Notes: a model not told the origin generated them from the letters alone. Positions 1 through 6,155 are shown, numbered from the stretch's first letter. The stretch is 7,938 bases of DNA from Gammaproteobacteria bacterium (GCA_030632175.1 DAOVVG010000103.1:1-7938); one strand, 5' to 3'. Made by a program: numbers and translations.

Positions 1-8
1 AATGGTAT

Positions 9-884
9 TTATTGCAGCTGCATAATAACTGCGATCTGAAAGTTATTACCGGCTGCTGTGTTCTGGCCGTATATATTCGGGGTCCAGGTGAATTCAGTCG
101 AGAACTTCTTGTCGATTTTATAACCCCCGGTCAGTTCCAGTTTTCCCAGATCAAATGCTGGTGCCAAAGTCGGGTTTACATCGCCTGGGATTACCGGGGC
201 GGGTGCATCATCGGCGTTATCCATGCTGTAAGTCCCGTCAAGTTTGGCGCGTACGTAAGACTTCTCGTTTATGTTGTAGCCGATTTCTACCAGATACTTG
301 ATTTCATCGGAAGGTTCTTGGCTGCGATAACGGTATCCGGCTTCCAGTCCAAAATAGACCGGTTTCGGATAAAGTGACCGGCCGTAGAGGAAGCGTACCT
401 CATAGTCTGTCTGGCCATTTCCTAAAGGCAGATCCCCCGGATCCTCGTCATGCAGGTCGGGAACCTTGACAAGGCCCTGGATGGAGAAGACACCCCTGTC
501 ATCGTTAAAAAAATTATAGCGTAAACCGAAATCCTGATCACCAACGCCCCTACTCTTGGAGCTACCACCGATATCCGGGTCATTTTCGATCCACTTGTAG
601 GGAACGGAGAGAAAGGCGGTAACATTGTCACGAATGCCGTACTCCATATAATAAGTCAGGTTCACATCTGTAAAATCAGAATGGGCATTCTTCCTGTCAC
701 CGTCATCATCGAAGTTTTCATCTGAAAAGAAATAATTTAGTGCAGCCTTGTGGTAGCTGGTCCCTTCCTTGGCGGTCCAGGCGCCGGCCATGGCCTCGCT
801 GGATAATGTCAGGCAAAGAATGAAAATCAGACTGGTGTAGCAATTAAACCTCGAGCAAGTCCGTGAAACAGTGTTGTCAATCAT
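9..884 (-). CDS. Outer-membrane beta-barrel protein, MetA/XagA-like putative transporter
   Basis: The product is a secreted protein of about 291 residues. It has an N-terminal signal peptide (hydrophobic stretch SLIFILCLTL, probable cleavage after AMA and before GAW). The rest is rich in alternating aromatic/polar strands and Asp/Asn-rich turns, as in a small outer-membrane barrel. The segment GVGDQDFGLRYNF followed by a strand ending in LVKVP is typical of the 'MetA-pathway of phenol degradation' putative outer-membrane family (PF13557) and the related XagA-type proteins. The start at 884 is preferred because GGGAG (892-896) lies 7 nt upstream; the longest frame begins at 911 but has no recognisable ribosome site and would add nine residues before the signal peptide. 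The last residues (IMQLQ) lack the terminal Phe common in barrels. It is divergent from the permease operon. Substrate unknown; family assignment is from recall of motifs. Confidence 0.72.
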   Translation of the reverse strand: MIDNTVSRTCSRFNCYTSLIFILCLTLSSEAMAGAWTAKEGTSYHKAALNYFFSDENFDDDGDRKNAHSDFTDVNLTYYMEYGIRDNVTAFLSVPYKWIENDPDIGGSSKSRGVGDQDFGLRYNFFNDDRGVFSIQGLVKVPDLHDEDPGDLPLGNGQTDYEVRFLYGRSLYPKPVYFGLEAGYRYRSQEPSDEIKYLVEIGYNINEKSYVRAKLDGTYSMDNADDAPAPVIPGDVNPTLAPAFDLGKLELTGGYKIDKKFSTEFTWTPNIYGQNTAAGNNFQIAVIMQLQ

Positions 885-891
885 CGTCATA

Positions 892-896
892 CTCCC
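892..896 (-). promoter_or_regulatory. Ribosome binding site deciding the start of the barrel protein
   Basis: The minus strand reads GGGAG here, 7 nt before the ATG at 882-884 and only 1 nt before the ATG at 888-890. This favours the internal start at 884 over the upstream ATG at 909-911. Confidence 0.55.
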
Positions 897-1062
897 GTGT
901 GATGTATTCATGAACTGACTGGCATAAACTGATATCTAGGTCTTTTGCAGCGGCTGAAGTTTATTTTTCTGTTATTGTAAATCAGAATAAATGTTCGAAA
1001 TGATCAATTTCTGTAGAGCCAGTCTGATATCATTTAAAGCTAGCATACATAAGTGTAAACAT

Positions 1063-1090
1063 TTGGCAATAGCGCAATACGCGCAGCCAA
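1063..1090. repeat. Nested inverted repeat (hairpin)
   Basis: TTGGC (1063-1067) pairs with GCCAA (1086-1090), and inside it GCGC (1072-1075) pairs with GCGC (1081-1084) around the loop AATAC. It sits in a divergent intergenic region about 60 nt before the palindrome. It is not followed directly by a T-tract on either strand, so a terminator role is doubtful. It could be a protein-binding or mRNA 5'-end structure. Confidence 0.4.
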
Positions 1091-1149
1091 AATACTTATT
1101 CATATGTTTTTTATAAAGGACTCTTACGCAAGGGCGATAACAAAAAATA

Positions 1150-1163
1150 CGTACTATAGTACG
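1150..1163. promoter_or_regulatory. Perfect 14-bp palindrome, candidate MerR-type operator (copy 1)
   Basis: The sequence CGTACTATAGTACG is a perfect palindrome. It has the GTAC-N4-GTAC arrangement of Tn501-type MerR operators (CCGTAC-N4-GTACGG). The same 17 nt, TACGTACTATAGTACGG, recurs at 6107-6123 next to the merR-like gene. A TATATT (-10-like, 1169-1174) follows it as in MerR promoters, but the hexamer where a -35 should be (AAAAAT, 1143-1148) is poor. It lies 167 nt before the first gene of the permease operon. The identity of the palindrome is certain; binding by MerR is inferred. Confidence 0.55.
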
Positions 1164-1329
1164 GGTTGTATATTACATTGACGAGAAGTTATAAGGAATT
1201 TGCCCCGAAGCTTGATAATAAATAGTTTTTTTTCACGCATTTTGAGAGGCGTTGGTCTTGATCTGCCTATGTTGGAGTTGAGAAAAACCGGTGACCAGCA
1301 AGATGAGAGCACCACTATGAAGAAGGATT

Positions 1330-1797
1330 ATGTTGAAGACGAAATTCAGAAATCCAGTTTGCTCCGCACTGATAATGATTCACGCAATACTTTTCAGTGC
1401 GGCATCCCTGTTGTCGGATGCGGGTGCTGATCCAGGGAGGGTGACCGAGGAACAACTCTGGATTGACCGTGCGGCAATACTGGTGGAAAGGGCCGCTACG
1501 GGTCGAGCGGAGGGTAAAAGGTTCACAATAGATGTGAAAGCACAGCGTGCGGATCTGCGGGAACTGATGCAGAGTTCAGGAAAAGATATCCCGGAGGCAC
1601 ACCGACAGCTGCATATGTCCATGGTTTTGCTGGGCGTGCTGTTGAAGACATCAGCCGGATGCCAGTCAGGGGGGCGTATTGTTTGTCCAGTCGGTCTGCT
1701 GAGTCAGTTGCGTACCGTTTTGAAAAACACCTATATTAATCTCGATACGTATGAGGGACAAAACTTGGCTGCGGACCCACAGGGTGCAACACAGTGA
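1330..1797 (+). CDS. Small exported protein of unknown family, coupled to metal permease
   Basis: I do not recognise the family. The 155-residue product has basic residues at the N-terminus (K3, K5, R7), a hydrophobic core at about 11-28 and a likely Sec cleavage after AGA (residue 33), giving a mature protein of about 122 residues. The mature part is helical-looking and charged. It holds two cysteines in C-x7-C (C111, C119: CQSGGRIVC) that could form a disulfide or bind a metal, and a His near C111 (H95). AAGGA at 1323-1327 lies just before the ATG; the spacing is short, and an ATG at residue 16 is an alternative, but it would remove the basic n-region. The stop overlaps the permease start by 4 nt (GTGA), so the two are probably translated together, and a periplasmic role linked to permease cargo is inferred. 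Confidence 0.75.
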   Translation: MLKTKFRNPVCSALIMIHAILFSAASLLSDAGADPGRVTEEQLWIDRAAILVERAATGRAEGKRFTIDVKAQRADLRELMQSSGKDIPEAHRQLHMSMVLLGVLLKTSAGCQSGGRIVCPVGLLSQLRTVLKNTYINLDTYEGQNLAADPQGATQ

Positions 1798-2924
1798 CCG
1801 AGTCACTGATTAACATCGGTACATCCATGGCCGCAATTATCCTGGAGTCCGGTTTCTGGATAGTATTGAGCTTGCTGATTGCCGGGTTGGTGCATGAGTT
1901 TCTGGAAGATACGGGCTTTCGTCGGGTTATTCAGCATCCGGGACGTGCCAGTCTGTTCGGTGCGCTGGGGCTGGGTGCAGTGTTGCCAACCTGTAGCTGT
2001 GGTGTTATTCCGCTTGCGGTGAGTTTCTATCTGGGTGGTGCACGTCTGGCAGCCGTGATGACCTTTGCGGCTGCGACGCCGATTATTAATCCGGCGGCTG
2101 TATTACTCTCCTATGCATTGCTGGGGCCGGAGCTCACCGTGGTGTACGTTGCTTTTGGACTGATTGCACCGTTGCTCGTTGGTTTGCTGACAGAACGCTG
2201 GTCAAGTACGGGTATGACACCGGTAGCCGAAAAACTGGATGCCTGCTGCAGTACCACATGCTGTTCTGCAACCGGGGATGCTGAGGCGAAGCCGGTATCG
2301 GTGCCAAATAATAAACGCCTGTGGGGAGCCATGCGTTGGGGTTTTGGAGTACTGGGCCCAACCCTGGGGTTATATATCGGGGTCGGCGTTGTACTGGCAG
2401 CCATCGTTATGTCCCTGGTGCCACAAGACCTGATTTCTGCGTATTTGGGGACTTCCGCCCCGATGCTGTCGTTGCTGCTGGTGGCCGTCTTTGGTGCCAG
2501 TATCTATGTCTGCGCGGTCGCCCATATTCCCCTGGTAGCTGCACTGCTGGCCGTGGGTGCGGCGCCCGGTACAGCGATTGTGTTTCTTGTGACGGGTGCT
2601 GCGACGAACCTTCCGGAATTCATTGCCCTTCAGAAGGTGCTGGGAACACGGACTGTACTGGTTTATGTTTCGAGTCTGATCGGTGTGTCACTGCTTGCAG
2701 GGTGGCTTGTAAACCTGTGGTTGCTGCCGGGCTTTGAACCGGTTTCTGACCCGCTGCGTACCACCGAATGGTTTGATATTGCAGACAGACTTATTCCTGT
2801 GATACCGGAACCGGTCAGCGTGACCAGTGCCCTTATTGTTACAATTCTCATCGGCTGGGGGGTTATCCGCTGGTTCGGGCAGCGGCTCATGCAGGTCGGG
2901 GGGCGCCTGGAAACACCTGAGTAG
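1794..2924 (+). CDS. Permease of the ArsP/SO_0444 (PF03773) metal or metalloid efflux type
   Basis: The product is a 376-residue inner-membrane protein with about eight to ten hydrophobic segments in two halves. The first half has the family signature PTCSCGVIPLA (C67, C69) followed by the TPIINPAA segment (about 95-102). The second half carries an equivalent AHIPLVAAL / TNLPEF region (about 243-276) with C240. The central cytosolic loop (about 135-178) contains a cysteine cluster, CCSTTCC (151-157), of the sort that binds soft metals. Known PF03773 members export organoarsenicals (ArsP) or are linked to Cu/Zn export (SO_0444 family). The start is a GTG overlapping the preceding stop, with AGGG 9 nt upstream. 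The upstream palindrome and the MerR homologue downstream suggest metal-inducible expression. The substrate is not determinable: Hg, organomercury, As, Cu and Zn are all possible. Confidence 0.85.
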   Translation: MTESLINIGTSMAAIILESGFWIVLSLLIAGLVHEFLEDTGFRRVIQHPGRASLFGALGLGAVLPTCSCGVIPLAVSFYLGGARLAAVMTFAAATPIINPAAVLLSYALLGPELTVVYVAFGLIAPLLVGLLTERWSSTGMTPVAEKLDACCSTTCCSATGDAEAKPVSVPNNKRLWGAMRWGFGVLGPTLGLYIGVGVVLAAIVMSLVPQDLISAYLGTSAPMLSLLLVAVFGASIYVCAVAHIPLVAALLAVGAAPGTAIVFLVTGAATNLPEFIALQKVLGTRTVLVYVSSLIGVSLLAGWLVNLWLLPGFEPVSDPLRTTEWFDIADRLIPVIPEPVSVTSALIVTILIGWGVIRWFGQRLMQVGGRLETPE

Positions 2925-2925
2925 A

Positions 2926-2956
2926 TTGCACATCAGGAACCGGCGTGTTCTATACT
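2926..2956 (+). promoter_or_regulatory. Possible promoter for the protease pair
   Basis: TATACT (2951-2956) is a good -10 match. TTGCAC (2926-2931), overlapping the end of the permease gene region, lies 19 nt upstream. The spacing is long and the -35 match is only 3 of 6, so this is a weak call. No terminator is visible in the 93-nt gap, so the protease could equally be transcribed from the permease operon. Confidence 0.25.
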
Positions 2957-2960
2957 TCCC

Positions 2961-3021
2961 AAGGAGAATGACCGGTGTGATTTTAAATATGGTCATATCA
3001 AAAATCAGAGTGATTGGATGA
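2961..3021 (+). promoter_or_regulatory. Strong Shine-Dalgarno and possible tiny leader ORF coupled to the protease
   Basis: AAGGAG (2961-2966) is the best ribosome site in the gap, yet it is 51 nt from the protease ATG. It precedes a short frame (ATG at 2968, or GTG at 2977 with better 10-nt spacing) encoding 14-17 residues. That frame's TGA (3019-3021) overlaps the protease ATG as ATGA. The protease itself has only a weak AGAG (3007-3010). This would fit translational coupling through a leader peptide, but chance is not excluded. Confidence 0.22.
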
Positions 3022-4847
3022 AGCAGTGTAACCATGCACTACTGAGCTTGTTATGCCTGTTGCTTGTAGCCTGCAGTGGCGGTGGCGGTGGCGGTGGCGG
3101 TGGCGGTGGCGGAGCAGCGGGTGCGGGCAACGTGCCGGCTGCACCGAAGAATGTGGTTGTCGCCCCGGGTGACGGTCGTAATACCCTCAGCTGGAATCCC
3201 GTTTCGGGCGCTACATCATTCAACCTGATCTGGTCAACAACTGCCGGCGTCACAAAAAGCAACGGCAGTGACGGCGGCAAGATTACCGGCGTTACTTCTC
3301 CGCAATCGCATACCGGCCTGGTCAACGGAACCACATACTTCTATGTTGTCACTGCTGTCAGTGCAGCCGGTGAAAGCGTGGAATCCACCGAGGTGTCGGC
3401 GACGCCGCAGGATGGCCCGGGTAGTTTTGATCCGTTTTTCACTGACCAGTGGCATATCCTGAATACCGGGCAGGAGGGTGGCACGGCAGGCGAGGATCTG
3501 AATGTCAGTCCGGTCTGGAGCATGGCGCTCAGAGGGGAGGGAATACGGATCGCTGTGGTTGACGACGGGCTTGAGATCAGTCACGAGGATCTTGTTACGA
3601 ACATCGCTACCGGGCTCAGTCATAATTATCTGGATGGTAGCACCGACCCCGCAACCGGCAAGCACGGTACAGCGGTCGCAGGGGTTATCGCGGCACGCGG
3701 CTTCAATGATCTCGGTCTGCGCGGGATTGCGCCGCGGGCAAATCTGGTTGGCTATAACCTGGTACAGGCCCTCACGGTCAGCAATGAGGCCGATGCCATG
3801 ACCCGGGATATGATTGATGTGCACGTCTCCAACAACAGCTGGGGGGCACCCGATGATGCTGATTTACACGCTTCTAGTCTCCCGTGGCGTAATGCCATTA
3901 CCACTGGACTGAATCAGGGCAGGAACGGGTTGGGTATCCTGTATGTCTGGGCCGCCGGCAATGGTCACCAGATTGACGATAATTCAAACTATGATGGTTA
4001 TGCGAACCACCGCGGCGTCGTGGCGGTGTGTGCCGTTGATGATGACGGCAAGCATGCCGTGTACTCGGAAGCGGGTGCCAACCTCTGGGTGTGTGCGCCG
4101 TCCCGTTCTGACGTCAATGTCGGCCATGGTATCAGCACCACGGATAATGCTGGATCGAGCGGATTCAATGTCACTGGTACACCCAATTATACAAATCTCA
4201 GCTACTCAAAACTGTTCACGGGTACCTCGGCAGCGGCGCCCGGTGTGTCGGGCGTTATTGCCTTGATGTTGCAAGCCAACCCGGCTCTTGGCTGGCGCGA
4301 TGTTCGACTGATCCTGGCTCAGACAGCGCGCAAGAATGATCCCTTGCACCCTGACTGGGTCACCAATGGTACCGGGCAAGATATTAATCACAGCTACGGG
4401 TTTGGCATGGTTGATGCCGGTGCCGCGGTGACGGCGGCTTTGGGTTGGAGCAATGTCGGGGCGGAAGTGACCCATCAGGACTCAGCATCACCATCTCTGG
4501 CCATCCCGGACAATAATCCGACCGGTGTCAGTGACACACTTGTAGTCGGTGGCAGTGGGCTATCAACTATCGAGTATATCGAAGTGACTTTCGCTGCAGC
4601 AGATCATACTTTTGCAGGAGATCTGGAGATTACGCTTACCAATAATACAACGGGTACCGTTAGTCGGCTTTCCGAAGTCCATTTGTGTCCGGGGCTTGTA
4701 TGTACTCCGCATAATGGCTGGGTGTTCGGGACCGCACGTCACCTTGGTGAAGCGGCCGATGGTAACTGGACGCTCACGGCAGCCGACAAGGCGGCGCTGG
4801 ATGTGGGGACCTTCCAGTCATGGGGGCTGAAATTCTATGGCCGGTAA
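3018..4847 (+). CDS. Kexin/furin-like S8 serine protease lipoprotein with FN3 and P domains, no prodomain
   Basis: The product is 609 residues. It has a lipoprotein signal with lipobox LVAC (C19), a run of 12 glycines (21-32), a fibronectin type III-like domain (about 40-130), a subtilase catalytic domain (about 138-475) and a C-terminal proprotein-convertase P domain (about 480-609). The catalytic residues are visible: D182 in VVDDG, H216 in KHGTAVAG, N315 in WAAGNG (oxyanion hole) and S404 in GTSAAAPG. The subfamily is kexin/furin: SNNSWGAPDD, GRNGLGILYVWAAGNG, the GWRDV segment (425-429) and WVTNGTGQ...HSYGFGMVDAGA all resemble furin. Cysteine pairs C338/C359 and C557/C562 may form disulfides. 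An FN3 domain occupies the place where a convertase prodomain would be; that module appears instead in the gene 12 nt downstream. It is probably anchored at the cell surface or outer membrane. Its natural substrate is unknown. Confidence 0.92.
   Translation: MKQCNHALLSLLCLLLVACSGGGGGGGGGGGGAAGAGNVPAAPKNVVVAPGDGRNTLSWNPVSGATSFNLIWSTTAGVTKSNGSDGGKITGVTSPQSHTGLVNGTTYFYVVTAVSAAGESVESTEVSATPQDGPGSFDPFFTDQWHILNTGQEGGTAGEDLNVSPVWSMALRGEGIRIAVVDDGLEISHEDLVTNIATGLSHNYLDGSTDPATGKHGTAVAGVIAARGFNDLGLRGIAPRANLVGYNLVQALTVSNEADAMTRDMIDVHVSNNSWGAPDDADLHASSLPWRNAITTGLNQGRNGLGILYVWAAGNGHQIDDNSNYDGYANHRGVVAVCAVDDDGKHAVYSEAGANLWVCAPSRSDVNVGHGISTTDNAGSSGFNVTGTPNYTNLSYSKLFTGTSAAAPGVSGVIALMLQANPALGWRDVRLILAQTARKNDPLHPDWVTNGTGQDINHSYGFGMVDAGAAVTAALGWSNVGAEVTHQDSASPSLAIPDNNPTGVSDTLVVGGSGLSTIEYIEVTFAAADHTFAGDLEITLTNNTTGTVSRLSEVHLCPGLVCTPHNGWVFGTARHLGEAADGNWTLTAADKAALDVGTFQSWGLKFYGR
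3078..3113 (+). repeat. GGCGGT hexanucleotide tandem repeat (poly-Gly)
   Basis: About 5.5 copies of GGCGGT followed by GGA encode twelve consecutive glycines immediately after the lipidated cysteine and one serine. The run forms a flexible tether. Its near-perfect repeat makes copy-number change by slippage plausible; whole-unit changes stay in frame. Confidence 0.85.
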
Positions 4848-4848
4848 C

Positions 4849-4853
4849 GGAGG
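4849..4853 (+). promoter_or_regulatory. Ribosome binding site of the prodomain-like gene
   Basis: GGAGG lies between the protease stop (4845-4847) and the next ATG (4860), with a 6-nt spacer. It supports the start and independent initiation within a shared mRNA. Confidence 0.75.
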
Positions 4854-4859
4854 TTTCAC

Positions 4860-5516
4860 ATGAAATTCACTAGCTTGACAGGTCGCTGTTTGCTGGTCAG
4901 TACCATCGTTTTCTGGTTGTGTAGCGTCGCCATTCCATCGTGGGCACAGCAGCCACCATTATCCGGTGCAGGTATGACGAAGGCCGGGCGTTTCACACAA
5001 AGCTATGACTGGTATGAGGGCGAACACCGCAAAACAGCGTGGTTAAACCCGGACCTTATCGCGGAGTTTCATACAGGCGCGGTTCTGGAAAGCCCACTCT
5101 CCGGGTTGTACCCGGATGCGGTAGTGCTGGAGCAGCATGGGGAAAATATTCGGATATGGCGATTGCCTGTCGGAATCGATACCGGGGCGGTGCTCGATAA
5201 CCTGAATAGCAGAGTAGACCATGCCGTGAAATATTCACCGGTATTCCATGATGCCCCGGGTCCTGCATCACGAATTCGCGCCTTACCGGGTAACATCATC
5301 GTTTACTTCAACCCGGAATGGGACAGGAAAACCATCAGTCAATGGCTTGCAGCGCGTGAACTCCTGGTTGTGCACCGGCTGGCAAACGGCTCAGCAGCCT
5401 ATGTTCTCAAAACCGGGCCGGGCATGGAGGCACTTGAACTGGCCAATACGTTACATGATACTGACGGGGTCAACGCTGCATTTCCGGATTGGTGGCATGA
5501 GACGGTTACCCGTTAA
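4860..5516 (+). CDS. Exported subtilase-prodomain-like protein (ORF2-type external chaperone/inhibitor)
   Basis: The product is 218 residues with a Sec signal (cleavage after SWA, residue 29). The C-terminal part (about 141-213) looks like an N-terminal propeptide of proteobacterial subtilases: a LPGNIIVYF strand, a helix, LLVVHRLANGSAAYVLKTG, LELANTLHDTDGV and a final AFPDWW. A weaker copy precedes it (about 61-131: LNPDLIAEF, LPVGIDTGAVLDNL, AVKYSPVFHD), so the protein seems to be two prodomain-like units in tandem. It lies 12 nt after a kexin-like protease that lacks such a domain. In Aeromonas sobria the kexin-like protease ASP needs ORF2, encoded just downstream, as a chaperone that also inhibits it until secretion. 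The same role is inferred here. The chain ends in VTR, recalling the basic end of a convertase prodomain. It is longer than I recall for ORF2 (about 150 residues). Confidence 0.8.
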   Translation: MKFTSLTGRCLLVSTIVFWLCSVAIPSWAQQPPLSGAGMTKAGRFTQSYDWYEGEHRKTAWLNPDLIAEFHTGAVLESPLSGLYPDAVVLEQHGENIRIWRLPVGIDTGAVLDNLNSRVDHAVKYSPVFHDAPGPASRIRALPGNIIVYFNPEWDRKTISQWLAARELLVVHRLANGSAAYVLKTGPGMEALELANTLHDTDGVNAAFPDWWHETVTR

Positions 5517-5523
5517 CAATTGT

Positions 5524-5549
5524 CATAATTCATGCAAGGCTCAATTATG
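5524..5549. repeat. Inverted repeat in the merR leader
   Basis: CATAATT (5524-5530) and AATTATG (5543-5549) form a 7-bp inverted repeat with a 12-nt spacer, centred about 33 nt before the merR start. The stretch also holds an imperfect direct repeat (CAATTGTCATAATT / CAATTATGACTCAT). It could be an operator or part of the merR promoter (TTGTCA at 5520-5525). It does not resemble the GTAC palindromes. Confidence 0.3.
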
Positions 5550-5569
5550 ACTCATAACCGCGAGTACCC

Positions 5570-6013
5570 ATGACAACCTCCAGAACAACCGTGACAAAAC
5601 TGACCATCGGCAAACTGGCTCGTGCGGCAGGAATCGGGGTTGAAACCGTCCGTTACTATCAGCGGCGCGGGTTACTCGAAGAACCCGTTAAGCCGGTCGG
5701 TCACCACCGCACATATTCAGAACAGGATCTGACGCGGCTTGGATTTATTAACCATGCCAAGGCTGCCGGGTTCACGCTCCGGGAAATCGAGACTTTACTT
5801 TCGCTGGGAAATGATCATTGTTCTGTGACAAAAACCCTTGCAAGGGAGAAACTGCAAAAGATCAAGGGGCAAATCGCTGACCTGAAGAAAATTCAACTTC
5901 AATTGGAAGCGTTGATCAAGGCATGCGGCAAGAAGAATGATGGGGAGGCGTGCGGTTTGTTTAAATCACTACTTCAAAATGGACCCGGTGGTAAGTGCTG
6001 TACTAAACCATAG
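5570..6013 (+). CDS. merR: MerR-family transcriptional regulator with complete Hg(II)-type cysteine triad
   Basis: The product is 147 residues, close to the 144 of Tn501 MerR. The N-terminal winged helix-turn-helix (about 11-80) reads LTIGKLARAAGIGVETVRYY then QRRGLLEEPVKPVG, closely resembling MerR's YQRKGLLREPDKPYG. A long dimerisation helix (about 85-118) follows. Cysteines C84, C119 and C128 have the same spacing (35 and 9 residues) as the Hg-binding C82, C117 and C126 of MerR. An additional C143-C144 pair lies in the C-terminal tail. PbrR-type lead sensors share the 9-residue spacing, but the DNA-binding domain favours Hg-type MerR. It probably acts as a dimer on a GTAC-N4-GTAC operator; two such sites lie at 1150 and 6109. 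It sits 53 nt after the prodomain-like gene, with only a weak GCGAG ribosome site. No merA, merT or merP is in view. Confidence 0.85.
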   Translation: MTTSRTTVTKLTIGKLARAAGIGVETVRYYQRRGLLEEPVKPVGHHRTYSEQDLTRLGFINHAKAAGFTLREIETLLSLGNDHCSVTKTLAREKLQKIKGQIADLKKIQLQLEALIKACGKKNDGEACGLFKSLLQNGPGGKCCTKP

Positions 6014-6108
6014 TTGCGAGTTGCTGAGATCTTGGAAGGGTATTGAAGACTGGCATAATGCTGCAGTTGACCAAGCCACATGCAAGCCATGAAAAAGGCC
6101 ATTAATTA

Positions 6109-6122
6109 CGTACTATAGTACG
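6109..6122. promoter_or_regulatory. Perfect 14-bp palindrome, candidate MerR-type operator (copy 2)
   Basis: This is an exact second copy of CGTACTATAGTACG, identical to 1150-1163 and extending to 17 shared nt (6107-6123). The right arm reads GTACGGA, as in the Tn501 MerR operator. It lies 95 nt after the merR-like stop and 34 nt before a TTGACA. The hexamer at the expected MerR-type -35 position (TTAATT, 6102-6107) is poor. The target could be the downstream lipoprotein. Confidence 0.55.
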
Positions 6123-6155
6123 GATATTTTATAAGTAATTAATATTGTTGAGCAC

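Larger units (their letters stand above)
912..1329. other. Divergent intergenic region without a supported gene
   Basis: This AT-rich stretch separates the leftward barrel gene from the rightward permease operon. It contains a nested hairpin (1063-1090), a T-rich run near 1104-1112, a perfect 14-bp palindrome (1150-1163) and a -10-like TATATT (1169-1174). A TTG-initiated frame from 1200 to 1430 overlaps the next gene out of frame and has no protein-like character, so it is not called. Both divergent promoters must lie here, but I cannot place a convincing -35/-10 pair for either. Confidence 0.7.

Noticed and set aside
1178..1200. TTGACG as a -35 for the permease operon
   Set aside because: No -10-like hexamer occurs 16-19 nt downstream; the sequence there is TGCCCC.
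1200..1430. TTG-initiated frame of 76 residues with AAGGA just upstream
   Set aside because: It overlaps the signal-peptide gene by about 100 nt in another frame, its composition is not protein-like, and the Shine-Dalgarno spacing is only 2 nt.
2688..3035. 115-residue minus-strand frame spanning the permease end and the gap
   Set aside because: It is antisense to the permease C-terminus, with no ribosome site or recognisable domain.
3234..3824. 196-residue minus-strand frame inside the protease
   Set aside because: It lies entirely opposite the catalytic-domain coding sequence, which has conserved active-site motifs. It has no start signals of its own.
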